Shown piece after piece: positions 56,186 through 64,000 of a stretch of 64,000 nt of DNA (position 1 is the first letter of the stretch; every line of letters begins with the position of its first letter). The position numbers and the translations under genes are program-made. Source of the DNA: Thalassobius sp. I31.1 (lineage in GTDB: Bacteria; Pseudomonadota; Alphaproteobacteria; Rhodobacterales; Rhodobacteraceae). The notes below the pieces were generated by a model. It worked only from the letters and a program-made list of their open reading frames with translations, did not search any database and was not told the DNA's origin. The stretch covers positions 310,001 to 374,000 of the forward strand of contig NZ_PWAA01000011.1 in NCBI RefSeq assembly GCF_003031585.1, read 5' to 3'.

Positions 56186-58357
56186 ATGCAAGAGCCCGCC
56201 ATCACCGAAGATCTGATTGCCTCCCACGGGTTCACTCCCGATGAATATGCGGAAGTGAAAAACATTCTGGGCCGCGAGCCGAACTATACCGAAATGGGTA
56301 TTTTCTCTGCGATGTGGAATGAGCATTGCTCATACAAGTCTTCCAAGAAATGGCTGCGCACCCTGCCAACCGAAGGCCCTCAGGTTATCTGTGGCCCGGG
56401 TGAAAACGCCGGTATCGTTGATATTGGTGACGGTCAGGCCGTTGTTTTCAAAATGGAAAGCCACAACCACCCATCCTACATCGAACCCTATCAGGGCGCG
56501 GCGACCGGTGTGGGCGGCATTCTGCGTGACGTCTTCACCATGGGCGCACGCCCGATTGCTTCTATGAACGCGCTGTCCTTTGGCGAACCCTCCCACCACA
56601 AGACCACACAGCTGGTCAACGGCGTGGTTGAAGGCGTTGGCGGTTATGGCAACTGTTTTGGTGTGCCTTGTGTTGGCGGCGAAGTGCGCTTTCACCCCGC
56701 CTATAACGGCAACTGCCTTGTGAACGCTTTTGCGGCTGGCCTGGCTGATGCGGATAAGATTTTCTACTCCGCCGCCTCCGGTGTTGGCATGCCGGTGGTT
56801 TACCTTGGTGCAAAAACCGGCCGTGATGGTGTTGGTGGCGCGACTATGGCGTCTGCTGAATTCGACGACACGATTGAAGAAAAACGCCCCACCGTTCAGG
56901 TTGGCGACCCGTTCACCGAAAAACGCCTGATGGAAGCCACGCTTGAACTGATGGCAACTGGTGCCGTGATTTCCATCCAGGACATGGGGGCTGCGGGCCT
57001 GACCTGTTCTGCTGTTGAAATGGGCGATAAGGGCGGCCTTGGCGTGCGCCTGGATCTCGAAAACGTGCCACAGCGCGAAGAGAATATGACTGCGTATGAA
57101 ATGATGCTGTCTGAGTCTCAGGAACGTATGCTGATGGTTCTGAAACCGGAACTGGAAGACGAAGCCCGCGCGGTTTTCGTGAAATGGGATCTTGATTTCG
57201 CCATCGTCGGCGAAACGATTGAAGAAGACCGTTTCCTGATCATGCACAACGGCGAAATGAAAGCCGACCTGCCCCTGTCCAAACTGTCATCCACTGCACC
57301 TGAATATGACCGCCCATGGGTGGAAACCCCGGCTGCAGAAGCCATGGATGACGTGCCGGAAATCGACGCGATTGACGCTTTGCGCGCCCTGATCACCTCG
57401 CCAAACTATGCGGGCAAGCAGTGGGTTTATGAACAATACGACACATCCGTTATGGGCGACAGCGTGCAGACACCAGGCCTTGGCGCCGGTGTGATCCGTG
57501 TGCATGACACCGATAAATTGCTGGCGTTCACATCTGACGTGACCCCGCGCTATGTGAAAGCCAACCCGGTTGAAGGCGGCAAACAAGCGGTGGCAGAAGC
57601 CTTCCGCAACCTCTGTTCTGTTGGTGCAAAACCGCTGGCGACCACCGACAATATGAACTTCGGCAACCCTGAGAAACCAGAAATCATGGGTCAGTTTGTC
57701 GGCGCAATCAAAGGCATTGGTGCTGCGGTCACAGCACTTGATATGCCAATCGTGTCCGGCAACGTATCGCTTTACAATGAAACTGACGGTCAGGCGATCC
57801 TGCCGACACCAACCATCGGTGCTGTTGGTCTGATTGATCACGCCGATAACCTGATTGCCGGTGAAGTGCGCGAAGGTCACGTGGCGATTGTCATCGGTGC
57901 CAGCCAGCACGCGGTTGGCGCCCATCTGGGCCAATCCGCCCTGCTGGCCGAAGTCTTCAACCGCGAAGATGGCGACGCACCTGCCGTTGATCTTGATGCC
58001 GAACTGAAAGCTGGCCTGTTTATCCGCAAAAACCGTGAAATGATCCGCGCCTGTTCTGACCTGTCCGATGGTGGCCTTGCGCTGGCAGCCTTTGAAATGG
58101 CGGAAACCGCTGGTGTTGGTGTGTCTCTTGACCCAACCACCACTGCAGAACTTTACGGCGAAGATCAGGGCCGTTACCTGGTTGCCTGTAACTTTGATCA
58201 GGCCGAAGCCCTGTTCATCGCCGCAGGTCAGGCGGGTGTGCCGGTGGCTTCTGTCGGCAGCTTTGGCGGCGACAGCGTGACCATGGGCGGCAACAGCGCA
58301 GATCTGGCAGAACTCTCTGCGATCTATCGCACAGGCTTTGCCGACGCCGTCGCCTGA
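56186..58357 (+). CDS. purL: Phosphoribosylformylglycinamidine synthase II
   Basis: PurL converts FGAR to FGAM with ATP and ammonia from PurQ. The small form (723 residues) shows the substrate motifs [15 protein letters not shown] (near 35), [21 protein letters not shown] (split at position 86) and [14 protein letters not shown]. The second half repeats the AIRS-like fold ([24 protein letters not shown]). The leader (about 200 bases) contains GGTGCG (56127-56132) pairing with CGCACC (56164-56169) before the ribosome binding site. Its stop overlaps the start of a Cys-rich protein gene by one base. Confidence 0.96.
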   Translation: MQEPAITEDLIASHGFTPDEYAEVKNILGREPNYTEMGIFSAMWNEHCSYKSSKKWLRTLPTEGPQVICGPGENAGIVDIGDGQAVVFKMESHNHPSYIEPYQGAATGVGGILRDVFTMGARPIASMNALSFGEPSHHKTTQLVNGVVEGVGGYGNCFGVPCVGGEVRFHPAYNGNCLVNAFAAGLADADKIFYSAASGVGMPVVYLGAKTGRDGVGGATMASAEFDDTIEEKRPTVQVGDPFTEKRLMEATLELMATGAVISIQDMGAAGLTCSAVEMGDKGGLGVRLDLENVPQREENMTAYEMMLSESQERMLMVLKPELEDEARAVFVKWDLDFAIVGETIEEDRFLIMHNGEMKADLPLSKLSSTAPEYDRPWVETPAAEAMDDVPEIDAIDALRALITSPNYAGKQWVYEQYDTSVMGDSVQTPGLGAGVIRVHDTDKLLAFTSDVTPRYVKANPVEGGKQAVAEAFRNLCSVGAKPLATTDNMNFGNPEKPEIMGQFVGAIKGIGAAVTALDMPIVSGNVSLYNETDGQAILPTPTIGAVGLIDHADNLIAGEVREGHVAIVIGASQHAVGAHLGQSALLAEVFNREDGDAPAVDLDAELKAGLFIRKNREMIRACSDLSDGGLALAAFEMAETAGVGVSLDPTTTAELYGEDQGRYLVACNFDQAEALFIAAGQAGVPVASVGSFGGDSVTMGGNSADLAELSAIYRTGFADAVA

Positions 58358-58872
58358 TGGTTGCACATATTGAAAACCTGCTGACGCCTGACTGTGAAAA
58401 CTGTCAGGCGTTGTGCTGTCTGGCGCTGGCCATTGATAAAGGGCCGGAATTTGCGCTTGATAAACCCGCAGGCATGCCCTGCCCCAATTTGCGCACAGAC
58501 CACCGCTGTAAAATCCACGAAAACCTGACAGATCTGGGCTTTGGCGGATGTGTGAAATATTCCTGCCTTGGCGCGGGTCAATGGGTCAGCGCGCTTTATG
58601 GCCGGGAAACCTGGCGCGTAAATCCACAGAACGCCCGCCCGATGATGGATGATTTCGCCATTGCCCGTGAGATGCGCGCAGCCCTTGAACTTCTGATCGC
58701 CGCCGCCCGCCTACCTCTGCCGGATGCACTGGAAGAGGAACGCCAGGCCCTGATCACCACAATCACTCCTGGCCCGGAAGAAAGCCGCGCGGCCCTCGCC
58801 TGTTGGCCCGAGACAACCAAACCCCGCCACCAGGCCTTCCTGGTCTCTCTGCGCGCTGTGGTCTCACACTGA
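58357..58872 (+). CDS. Cys-rich protein coupled to purL (YkgJ-like)
   Basis: The N-terminal half of this 171-residue protein carries a dense cysteine set: CENCQALCC (near 13), CPNL (near 42), CKIH (near 51), GFGGCVKYSCLGAGQ (near 63). The pattern resembles the metal-binding YkgJ/pentapeptide-associated N-terminal domains. The C-terminal half is helical and lacks motifs. Likely role: metal (zinc or iron-sulphur) binding. It starts within the purL stop (TGATG), so the two products are translated together. Any role in purine synthesis is unproven. Confidence 0.72.
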   Translation: MVAHIENLLTPDCENCQALCCLALAIDKGPEFALDKPAGMPCPNLRTDHRCKIHENLTDLGFGGCVKYSCLGAGQWVSALYGRETWRVNPQNARPMMDDFAIAREMRAALELLIAAARLPLPDALEEERQALITTITPGPEESRAALACWPETTKPRHQAFLVSLRAVVSH

Positions 58873-58885
58873 TCTTCATCTTGCT

Positions 58886-58910
58886 GAAAATACTCCCGCC
58901 GGAGGCATCC
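58886..58910. repeat. Intergenic GAAAATACTC element with inverted CTCC..GGAG
   Basis: GAAAATACTC (58886-58895) recurs at 7455-7464 and 17883-17892, each time in non-coding DNA next to a gene end or start. Here it is followed by CCGCCGGAGGCATCC, where CTCCCGCCGGAG forms a short inverted repeat. From memory, similar GC-rich palindromes with the GAGTATTTTC flank are frequent between genes in Rhodobacteraceae, so it may be a family-specific extragenic repeat. Confidence 0.45.
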
Positions 58911-58996
58911 TGGACCAGCAACACACGCAAATCTCCTTGCAGATCATCCCGCCCGCCCCTAAATCTTACGTAAGACATATGACCAGAGGAGCCCCC

Positions 58997-59233
58997 ATGG
59001 CCGTTACCGCACAGGATATCGAAGACCTGATCCGCGAAAGCTTCCCCGATGCACAAATCACCGTTGTTGGTGATGATGGTGTGCATTTTAATGCCGAAGT
59101 GGTGGATGAAAGCTTCCATGGCCAGAACCGCGTCAAACAGCAACGCGCTGTTATGGCGGCCCTGAAAGGCAAAATGGACGGCTCCCACGGCGAAATCCAC
59201 GCCCTCGGCCTGACCACACGGGCACCGGAATAA
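58997..59233 (+). CDS. BolA family protein
   Basis: This 78-residue protein has the BolA fold with FPDAQITVVGDDGVHFNAEVVDESFHG and the conserved RVKQQRAVMAAL helix; HALGLTT ends it. BolA proteins bind monothiol glutaredoxins and share an iron-sulphur cluster. The monothiol glutaredoxin gene follows 58 bases later, a widely conserved pair. The start at 58997 follows GAGGAGCC; a longer frame to 58937 is open but unlike BolA. Confidence 0.95.
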   Translation: MAVTAQDIEDLIRESFPDAQITVVGDDGVHFNAEVVDESFHGQNRVKQQRAVMAALKGKMDGSHGEIHALGLTTRAPE

Positions 59234-59291
59234 ACCGCCACTTCCCCATATCTGGCGCCGATGCGCCCGCTGACTTACAGAAAGACGAAAC

Positions 59292-59654
59292 ATGACCGAC
59301 GCGAAAACAGCAATCGACGAAACCGTCAAAGCCAATGACGTTGTGCTTTTCATGAAAGGCACAAAATCCATGCCGCAATGCGGGTTCTCTTCCCGTGTGG
59401 CTGGCGTTCTGAACTTTATGGGCGTGGACTACCAGGACGTGAATGTTCTGGAAGATGAAACCATCCGTCAGGGCATCAAGGACTATTCCGACTGGCCAAC
59501 CATCCCCCAGCTTTACATCAAAGGCGAATTTGTTGGCGGTTGCGACATCATCACCGAAATGACACTGTCCGGTGAACTTGACGGAATGTTTGATGAAAAC
59601 GGTGTGATCTATGACAAAGACGCTGCCGATAAGATTCGCGAAGCTAACGCCTGA
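59292..59654 (+). CDS. grxD: Monothiol glutaredoxin, Grx4 family
   Basis: The CGFS active site stands in [11 protein letters not shown] (near residue 35), the TIPQLY cis-proline region ([13 protein letters not shown]) near 75, and GGCDIITEM completes the glutathione site. These proteins carry and deliver [2Fe-2S] clusters and form heterodimers with BolA. At 120 residues it is the single-domain form. The BolA gene is directly upstream, so this is a two-gene iron-sulphur trafficking unit. A possible ribosome binding site is GAAAGACGAA. Confidence 0.95.
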   Translation: MTDAKTAIDETVKANDVVLFMKGTKSMPQCGFSSRVAGVLNFMGVDYQDVNVLEDETIRQGIKDYSDWPTIPQLYIKGEFVGGCDIITEMTLSGELDGMFDENGVIYDKDAADKIREANA

Positions 59655-59683
59655 GGGCATGCGTATCTAATCGATCCTCACTA

Positions 59684-59721
59684 CGCGTTGCCCGACCTTT
59701 TTAACTGAAGGAGGCAACGCG
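59684..59721 (+). promoter_or_regulatory. Hairpin enclosing the ribosome binding site of the DksA-like gene
   Basis: CGCGTTGCC (59684-59692) is the exact reverse complement of GGCAACGCG (59713-59721). The ribosome binding site AAGGAGG (59708-59714) spans the loop and the first two stem bases, and the ATG begins two bases after the stem. A closed hairpin should hinder translation, so this may be an RNA switch or thermosensor. Confidence 0.6.
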
Positions 59722-59723
59722 CT

Positions 59724-60050
59724 ATGAGCGATAAAAAGACTGCAAGTGAACGCCGGACACAACTTGAGAAACGCCTTGCGGAACTGGATACCCGCGTTCA
59801 CGATATTGAACACACCCTTGATGCCCCCGTCGCCAAAGACTGGGAAGAAGCAGCCCAGGAAGCGGAAGACACCGAAGTTCTGGAAGCGATGGGAAATCAG
59901 GGACTTGTTGAAATCCGACTGATCGAAATGGCACTGAAACGCATTGAAACCGGCGAATATGGTGCCTGTGACAAATGCGGTGATGACATTGCCGAAGCTC
60001 GGCTTGATCTGGTGCCACACGCCCCGCTGTGTGCCCGCTGTGCGCGCTGA
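59724..60050 (+). CDS. DksA/TraR-type zinc finger protein
   Basis: This 108-residue protein has an N-terminal coiled-coil (SERRTQLEKRLAEL...VHDIEHTL), an acidic helix (EEAAQEAEDTEVLEAMG) and a C-terminal four-Cys zinc finger (CDKCGDDIAEARL, CARC). It lacks the DxxDxA tip of classical DksA, so it is a paralogue that probably binds near the RNA polymerase secondary channel without the full ppGpp role. Its start is inside a hairpin-associated ribosome binding site. No other gene of its operon is evident. Confidence 0.88.
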   Translation: MSDKKTASERRTQLEKRLAELDTRVHDIEHTLDAPVAKDWEEAAQEAEDTEVLEAMGNQGLVEIRLIEMALKRIETGEYGACDKCGDDIAEARLDLVPHAPLCARCAR

Positions 60051-60371
60051 CAACAGTGTCTGCGGTATGAAAGGTGATCCGGCGCCCCTGATCTCAGTGA
60101 ACGGCGAAACAATACTGCCTCTGCGATCCCAGTGCCGGATATACATGGTCAGAGTGCCAGGACCTGCTATCCCTGCCCGATCATAATATCCGATCGGGCA
60201 ACCAGTTCACCTTTCATTTACAGAGACACCATATCTCTGCAGTCCACGACGACCCATTTAGGATGGTCATTTTCATGCATCGTTTCTGTGTCCTGGGACA
60301 CAAAACCTGTGGTAAAAATTTTGTCCGGGTTTCACCCGTGACACGGCCGATCATTCCGCTATATCTGAAAT
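60051..60371. other. 321-base non-coding gap after the DksA-like gene
   Basis: No gene is supported here. A perfect 9-base inverted repeat TGCCCGATC (60174-60182) and GATCGGGCA (60192-60200) with a 9-base AT-rich loop stands in the middle. It has no T-run, so it may be an operator or a processing site. The ATG-like frames here are short and without ribosome binding sites. The TfoX-C gene begins at 60372. Confidence 0.4.
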
Positions 60372-60713
60372 ATGTCTGATACAGCCTTCAATCCGGTTTC
60401 TTCCTTACGCAATCTTGGCCCGGCCATGGACGAAGCCTGCGCCCGTGCAGGCATTCATTCGGCAGAACAGCTGCGCGCGCTTGGCACCGACAAAGCCTAT
60501 GCCCGCCTGCTGCAAAATGGCACGCGCCCACATTTCATCGGCTATTATGTACTTGAGATGGCACTTCAGGAGCGTCCCTGGAACGACTGCAAAGGCGAGG
60601 AAAAGAAGGCCCTGCGGAAACGTTTTGACGCAATCAAAGCCAGTTCCTTTGATCCCGGTTTGTCAGAGTTTGAAAAAATGATGAATCAAATCGGCCTGCC
60701 GCCCAGTTGCTGA
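60372..60713 (+). CDS. TfoX C-terminal domain protein
   Basis: This 113-residue protein matches the TfoX C-terminal domain: LRNLGPAMDEACARAGIHSAEQLRALG and KAYARLL, a helix-hairpin-helix-like fold. Full-length TfoX (Sxy) controls competence genes in gammaproteobacteria; free-standing C-terminal forms in other bacteria have unknown roles. It is followed by a terminator, so it is monocistronic. Its presence together with ComEC is suggestive but not evidence for competence. Confidence 0.85.
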   Translation: MSDTAFNPVSSLRNLGPAMDEACARAGIHSAEQLRALGTDKAYARLLQNGTRPHFIGYYVLEMALQERPWNDCKGEEKKALRKRFDAIKASSFDPGLSEFEKMMNQIGLPPSC

Positions 60714-60735
60714 TCTGACACAATCCCAAACGTAA

Positions 60736-60761
60736 AATGCCGCCTCAGAACCGGCGGCATT
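60736..60761 (+). terminator. Likely terminator between the TfoX-C and zapA genes
   Basis: AATGCCGCC (60736-60744) pairs perfectly with GGCGGCATT (60753-60761) around an 8-base loop. The T-run is broken (CATTTCTTT), so it is weaker than the others. It sits between convergent genes and could serve both. Confidence 0.7.
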
Positions 60762-60778
60762 CATTTCTTTGCGTGGGC

Positions 60779-61183
60779 TCAGCTGCCTGCGGCTTTGGTC
60801 TCTGCTTCCAAAGCGATCGCTTCAGCACGTTTCGCCAGCGATTCCAACGTATCGGTCACAATGTCCGGTATCACAGCGACTTCGACTTTTTCCGGCTCAG
60901 GTGTTTCAGGGGCCTGATTGCGGATCTCGTCCAGAAGCTGTTCCTGATCCGCCAGCTTTTTTTCAAGCGTACCGATCTTATCCTCAAGCCCTGCAGTCTT
61001 ATCAGCCAGCATCAGCCCAGACATCAAAAGCATGCGTTCTTCGGGCATACGTCCGATCTGCTTCAACAAAACCCGGGCCTCTGTGTTCAGCATTTCTGCG
61101 GCAGATTGCAGGAAATGTTCTTCGCCATCCTGGCAGGACACAGAAAAATCACGTTCGCCGATCTTAATCGTTACCTCTGGCAT
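60779..61183 (-). CDS. zapA: Cell division protein ZapA
   Basis: ZapA bundles FtsZ filaments at mid-cell. The N-terminal strand-helix domain (MPEVTIKIGERDFSVSCQDGEE) and a long coiled coil (about 70-95, KTAGLEDKIGTLEKKLADQEQ) fit the family. At 134 residues it is longer than the usual 100-110, with an extra acidic Pro/Glu stretch (TPEPEKVEVAV). Its start overlaps the stop of an upstream coiled-coil gene by one base (TAATG), so the two are translated together. Confidence 0.92.
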   Translation of the reverse strand: MPEVTIKIGERDFSVSCQDGEEHFLQSAAEMLNTEARVLLKQIGRMPEERMLLMSGLMLADKTAGLEDKIGTLEKKLADQEQLLDEIRNQAPETPEPEKVEVAVIPDIVTDTLESLAKRAEAIALEAETKAAGS

Positions 61184-61716
61184 TATTCTGCTCCCTGGCT
61201 GTCAGCGGCTGGTTGCGCAGCACTGATGGCCGGGCGTAATTCCGCAAGGATCGCGTCCAGTTCAACACGATCTGCCTGCATTTGCGCACGCAGCATATCA
61301 ATTTCCGCCTGCAAGCCGCTGTTGATCAGGCTCACATCACCGCCACCCGCGGCATTGGAATCGCGCAGCTGATTGTTGTTCTCACGCAGACGGTTACAAA
61401 CCTCGCGCAAATTGGCCAGTTCGGTCTGTTGTTCTGCTGAACGCTTGCCAAAACCAATCACACGATCTTCCAGTTCCTGCATCGCACCGGCCTGGCGGCT
61501 CTGCATCTGTTGAAGACGGTCTTCCAGGTTAAGGGTCTTTGCACGTTCCTCTTCCAAAGCAGAGCTCAGTTCTGCGAGTTCGGTATCATCCCCGTTGCCA
61601 AGCGCGCCAAGGGCCGTATTGATCCGGCCAAAAGCAGCTGTGACCCGCTGTTCAAGCGCGGCGACATTGGCAACCTTATCGTCATTTTCACTGATATCCT
61701 GGCTGTGGTCGTTCAT
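61183..61716 (-). CDS. Coiled-coil protein coupled to zapA
   Basis: This protein of about 177 residues is almost entirely predicted coiled coil with heptad spacing, such as LSSALEEERAKTLNLEDRLQ and LREVCNRLRENNNQLRDS. There is no membrane segment. The start at 61716 has GGAG ten bases upstream; the frame is open to 61815 but the extra part is basic and atypical. From its overlap with zapA, it may be a ZapA-associated division factor comparable in layout to ZapB, though I see no clear homology to name it. Confidence 0.7.
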   Translation of the reverse strand: MNDHSQDISENDDKVANVAALEQRVTAAFGRINTALGALGNGDDTELAELSSALEEERAKTLNLEDRLQQMQSRQAGAMQELEDRVIGFGKRSAEQQTELANLREVCNRLRENNNQLRDSNAAGGGDVSLINSGLQAEIDMLRAQMQADRVELDAILAELRPAISAAQPAADSQGAE

Positions 61717-62059
61717 ACCACTTTCACTCCTGCGTCTGTCCTGCACCACCGGTTTGCCCGGCTTACTCTCATACAAGGTCCGGGATAGCCCGGAAACCAC
61801 CGGAAAGCGAATCAAGCGCCCCGGCTTTATGACAGTTTACTGAAATCTTCTGCGGATTGCTTCCCTTTCCGCATGATCCCCCCTTCATCATGGGGAAATC
61901 CGCCAGGATAAATCCCCCGCATCCGGGGGATTGGCCGGTTTTCTTCATCCATCGCCCGGAATCCCTTCCTGACAGGCTTCCAGGACCATCCACGGCTTGA
62001 AATCACCCCAAGGGCTGTTATGAGAGGGCAACAGCTTACCAACGCCAGAGGACTATACC
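61717..62059. other. 343-base divergent leader with three hairpins (zapA operon and transketolase)
   Basis: Three adjacent potential hairpins lie in 61851-61932: TGCGGA with TCCGCA, CCCC with GGGG around TTCATCAT, and a perfect AATCCCCC (61911-61918) with GGGGGATT (61925-61932). No gene is supported. Both promoters should be here. A 6S RNA is often near zapA in other bacteria and I looked for its shape here, but I could not support it. Confidence 0.4.
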
Positions 62060-64000
62060 TTGGAACAACAGCCAGTGGATATCGCCGCCCTTCGCTCTGC
62101 CAACCCGGATCACTGGAACAAGGCCACCGCCATTCGCGCCCTTGCTCTTGATGCGGTTGCCGCTGCCAATTCCGGCCACTCCGGTGCGCCGATCGGTCTT
62201 GCCGATGTGGCAACAGTCCTGTTCGAAAAGCACCTGAAGTTTGACCCGAAGGCCCCGCGCTGGCCTGACCGTGACCGGTTCATCCTGTCCGGTGGTCACG
62301 CCTCTATGCTGATCTATTCCCTGCTGCATCTCACCGGTTACGAAGATGTCACCCTGGATCAGATCAAAAACTTCCGTCAGTGGGGCGCAATCACAGCGGG
62401 TCACCCGGAATATGGTCACGTGTCTGGCGTTGAAACCACCACTGGTCCCCTGGGTCAGGGCATCGCAAATGCCGTTGGTTTCGCCATGGCAGAAGAAATT
62501 CAGCGCGCCCAATACGGCAAAAAGATCGTTGATCACCACACCTATGTGGTTGCCGGCGACGGTTGCCTGATGGAAGGCATCAGCCAGGAAGCCATTGGTC
62601 TTGCCGGGCGTCACAAGCTGAGCAAACTGATCGTTCTCTGGGATGACAATGACATCACCATCGACGGTAAGGTTTCACTGTCCGACATCACGGATCAGAA
62701 GAAACGTTTTGCGGCATCCGGCTGGTCCACACATGAATGTGACGGTCACGATCCAACAGACATCGACCGCGCAATCACTGCAGCCAAAGCCACCGGCAAA
62801 CCGGCTCTTGTGGCCTGTAAAACCCATATCGCACTGGGCACCTCTGCGCAGGATACCTCTAAAGGCCACGGCGCATTGACCGCACCTGACCTGATGGCAG
62901 ACGCCAAGAAAATCTGGGGCTGGGATCAGGACGCATTTGTTGTGCCTGCGGACATCAAAGCCCAGTGGGAAGCCATTGGCGCACGCGGTGCAAGCGATCA
63001 TGCCGAATGGAAAACCCGCTTTGAAAGCGTTTCCGGCCGCAAACAGGACGAATTCAACCGCGCCTATGCGCTGGAAGTGCCGAACAAACTGTCTTCTGCG
63101 ATCAAACGCCTGAAGAAAAAGATCTCTGAAGAGCAGCCAAAAGTTGCAACACGGAAATCCGGTGAACTGGCGCTTGAAGTTATCAACCCGATCATGCCGG
63201 AAACCGTGGGTGGCTCTGCTGACCTGACCGGTTCCAACAACACCAAAACCGGTGAAATGGAAGCCTTTGATCTGGACAACCGCGGTGGTCGTTACGTCTA
63301 CTGGGGCATCCGTGAACACGCGATGGCTGCGGCGATGAACGGCATGGTGCTGCACGGTGGTATCCGTGCGTACAGCGGCACCTTCTTCTGCTTCACCGAC
63401 TATGCGCGCCCTTCCATGCGTCTGGCGGCCCTGATGCAGATCCCGACCGTGTTTGTCATGACCCATGATTCAATTGGCGTTGGCGAAGATGGCCCGACAC
63501 ACCAGCCTGTTGAACACCTGGCAATCTGTCGTGCGACACCAAACTCCTGGACCTTCCGCCCTGCTGACACTGTCGAAGCAGCAGAAGCCTGGGAAATGGC
63601 TGTGACCACCAAGACAACCCCGTCTGTGATGGTCATGTCACGTCAGAACCTGCCAACTGTCCGGACTGAACATAAGAACAAAAACCTGGTTGCTCAGGGT
63701 GCTTATGTTCTGGCTGATGCGGAAGAAAAGCGTCAGGCAATCATCATGGCATCCGGTTCCGAGGTTGAAATCGCTCTGAAAGCGCGTGATCTGCTTCAGG
63801 CTGAAGGCATCGGCACCCGCGTGGTTTCTGTACCATGTATGGAACTGTTTGACACCCAGGACGAAGCCTACCGCAAACGCGTTCTGCCAGGTGGCCCGGT
63901 ACGTGTCGCCGTGGAAGCCGCGGTACAACAGCCATGGGACAAATACCTGACAGGCGAACGTGGTAAATCCACCAAAGCTGGCTTTGTTGGCATGACCGGC
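62060..64000 (+). CDS. tkt: Transketolase (runs off the window)
   Basis: Transketolase moves two-carbon units in the pentose phosphate pathway with thiamine diphosphate. The 647 codons present show [15 protein letters not shown] near 35, the TPP motif [13 protein letters not shown] near 155, DDNDITIDG near 185 and a C-terminal pyrimidine-domain region ([14 protein letters not shown], near 415). Family length is about 670, so only the last 20-30 residues are missing. There is no ATG in register near the start; the TTG at 62060 has AGAGGA eight bases before it, and a GTG at 62075 is a weaker option. It is divergent from the zapA unit. Confidence 0.95.
   Translation, partial: MEQQPVDIAALRSANPDHWNKATAIRALALDAVAAANSGHSGAPIGLADVATVLFEKHLKFDPKAPRWPDRDRFILSGGHASMLIYSLLHLTGYEDVTLDQIKNFRQWGAITAGHPEYGHVSGVETTTGPLGQGIANAVGFAMAEEIQRAQYGKKIVDHHTYVVAGDGCLMEGISQEAIGLAGRHKLSKLIVLWDDNDITIDGKVSLSDITDQKKRFAASGWSTHECDGHDPTDIDRAITAAKATGKPALVACKTHIALGTSAQDTSKGHGALTAPDLMADAKKIWGWDQDAFVVPADIKAQWEAIGARGASDHAEWKTRFESVSGRKQDEFNRAYALEVPNKLSSAIKRLKKKISEEQPKVATRKSGELALEVINPIMPETVGGSADLTGSNNTKTGEMEAFDLDNRGGRYVYWGIREHAMAAAMNGMVLHGGIRAYSGTFFCFTDYARPSMRLAALMQIPTVFVMTHDSIGVGEDGPTHQPVEHLAICRATPNSWTFRPADTVEAAEAWEMAVTTKTTPSVMVMSRQNLPTVRTEHKNKNLVAQGAYVLADAEEKRQAIIMASGSEVEIALKARDLLQAEGIGTRVVSVPCMELFDTQDEAYRKRVLPGGPVRVAVEAAVQQPWDKYLTGERGKSTKAGFVGMTG

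Noticed and set aside
61816-62059. 6S RNA near zapA
   Set aside because: Location fits what is seen in other bacteria, but the long closed stem with a central bubble is not visible; only separate small hairpins occur.
1-64000. CRISPR arrays, transposons, prophage and integrated elements
   Set aside because: No regularly spaced repeats, transposase, integrase (apart from the housekeeping XerD) or attachment-site duplication was seen. The GTA holin/endolysin pair is not accompanied by phage structural genes.

Overview
The window is chromosomal DNA from an alphaproteobacterium, most likely a marine Rhodobacteraceae (Roseobacter-group) strain. The signs are the gene order trpG-trpD-trpC-moaC-moeA-lexA followed by comEC, gltX and gltA; an alphaproteobacterial SOS box (GAAC-N7-GAAC) in front of lexA; a gene-transfer-agent (GTA) type holin/endolysin pair; a fused indolepyruvate ferredoxin oxidoreductase; an IalB-family protein; and moderately GC-rich codon use. 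I see no rRNA, tRNA, CRISPR array, insertion sequence or prophage. I cannot name the species.

Layout: 1-5.3 kb is the 3' part of a peptide ABC transporter operon (binding protein, two permeases, double ATPase). 5.3-12 kb holds two small membrane proteins, a ThrE-like exporter, a lytic transglycosylase, ssb, a shortened TRAP-permease-like protein and aroK-aroB. 12-18 kb has a conserved secreted protein, xerD, a CorC/HlyC-type CBS protein and a HerA-like ATPase. 17.9-18.2 kb is non-coding but carries two strong terminators with no gene to terminate, which I read as two small RNA genes. 18.3-26 kb is an envelope block: ialB-like, ketoacyl synthase, ACP, lpxD, L,D-transpeptidase, YcbK-like peptidase and a divergent polysaccharide deacetylase.

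26.2-32.8 kb is a tightly overlapping tryptophan/molybdopterin operon interleaved with DNA-processing genes (trpG, trpD, ung, trpC, moaC, a GIY-YIG protein, moeA), followed by SOS-controlled lexA. comEC, gltX and gltA follow. 38-45.9 kb holds small unknown proteins, an enoyl-CoA hydratase and cytochrome c maturation genes (ccmH, ccmF, ccmE). A sirtuin and the GTA-type endolysin/holin pair sit between ccmF and ccmE, and argC closes the block. 46-53 kb has an AT-rich orphan gene, murI, an acyltransferase and the indolepyruvate oxidoreductase, which is divergent from a LysR regulator across a perfect inverted repeat. 53-64 kb carries grxC-like, an AhpD-like gene, a second CU-rich small RNA, a secreted unknown, purL with a Cys-rich partner, bolA-grxD, a DksA-like gene whose ribosome binding site lies in a hairpin, a TfoX-C protein, zapA with a coiled-coil partner, and the start of transketolase.

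The most unusual signal is in non-coding DNA. Two candidate small RNAs (near 17.92-18.00 and 54.22-54.30 kb) share a CTCCCTGTT(A/G)GACT core and a CTTGT-loop terminator. A third transcript at about 18.11-18.17 kb is almost perfectly complementary to that core, which would fit a small RNA family plus an antisense sponge. This comes from sequence and pairing alone; expression is untested.
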